DNA from: Saccoglossus kowalevskii
Taxonomy: Eukaryota > Hemichordata > Enteropneusta > Harrimaniidae
Assembly (NCBI RefSeq): GCF_000003605.2
Contig: NW_003134395.1
Span: 2,020-33,306, forward strand
Reading direction: 5' to 3'
Length of the DNA: 31,287 bases
Under the pieces are notes generated by a model that saw only the letters and a list, made by a program, of their open reading frames with translations, had not been told where the DNA came from and made no database searches. Shown piece by piece: positions 30,851 through 31,287 of this stretch. Position 1 is the first letter of the stretch; each line of letters begins with the position of its first letter. A program made the translations under genes and the position numbers.

Positions 30851-31287
30851 CACGTTGTATTGTTTACAAGTGTCAGCCTCGTCTAGCACATCTTTAAAAC
30901 AATAACATGTATTGATCGAAAGGTAGTCCCACCTTTGTACATAGTTAGCCTTACAAAAACAGTGATAAAAACGGAAGTCTACAAGAAGTTACCAAGTCTA
31001 TCAAGGGTGCGGAGCTGGCAAACCCAAAATACTAGGGTAGTAATAATTTGCCCATTGCATCGGGATGGTCTATCCCGAGTTGCTGCACTGCGATTAATTG
31101 CGTTTTTACTACTTCATCGCCAGTGACACTAATTACCAAGAATTAAAAAAACAAGTGAAATTAAGTCGCATCGAAAAAAAAAACTGTAAATAAATCGAAG
31201 TAAAAATTATTCAACTGCAGACGAGACGGACGAGGAAAAACGAACCCTGACCTCTAGAAATACCTCATTCATAGTGCGTCATTACCG
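30851..31287. other. Non-coding stretch to the window edge
   Basis: The 63-codon frame at 30935-31126 (plus) has no recognisable domain. The sequence ends without a feature that I can name. Confidence 0.4.

Overview
The window looks like AT-rich, non-coding DNA from an animal nuclear genome. A marine invertebrate is my best guess, but the sequence does not settle the lineage. I see no gene that I can defend: open frames are short, overlap on both strands, lack recognisable domains, and the longest ones are by-products of tandem repeats. No rRNA, intact tRNA, CRISPR array, operon or prokaryote-style gene packing is visible. Three kinds of evidence point to a metazoan: microsatellites, a tRNA-derived SINE-like sequence, and short inverted-repeat transposon remnants (MITE type).

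Layout. Positions 1-5577 are unique-looking DNA with a pentanucleotide microsatellite (483-532) and a compound CAA/TAA microsatellite (5110-5165). From 5578 to about 12410 lies a cluster of minisatellites. Array 1 has an 84/85-bp unit (5578-6598). Array 2 abuts it with a 61-bp unit organised into 183-bp higher-order repeats (6599-8680). A decayed array of about 26 bp follows (8815-9240). Array 3 has a 31-bp unit, with a uniform core and worn edges (10150-12413). The three main arrays have different periods but share the heptamer ACACGTA on one strand or the other.

From 12.6 to 20 kb there are small mobile-element remains: a 298-bp MITE-like element with 37-bp terminal inverted repeats (12621-12918), two diverged relatives (about 15281 and 17313), a minus-strand SINE-like sequence with RNA polymerase III A and B boxes (about 14100-14305), a G-rich 22-bp minisatellite (15699-15866), a long hairpin (18059-18188), and a perfect 13-bp-arm palindrome (19422-19449) whose arm recurs elsewhere in the window. 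From 20 kb to the end there is a CTAT microsatellite, a retroelement-like tail, a 126-bp tandem duplication, a roughly 1-kb sequence present twice in the same orientation (about 27097-28155 and 29195-30167), and a small GC-rich 21-bp repeat near 30775.

Nothing here forms a pathway or gene cluster. The notable biology is repeat architecture: neighbouring satellites with a shared core, higher-order repeats, sequence with Z-DNA potential, and a tandem repeat that is open in all three minus-strand frames. All of this was read by eye; repeat-database searches, alignment and transcript data would be needed to name families.
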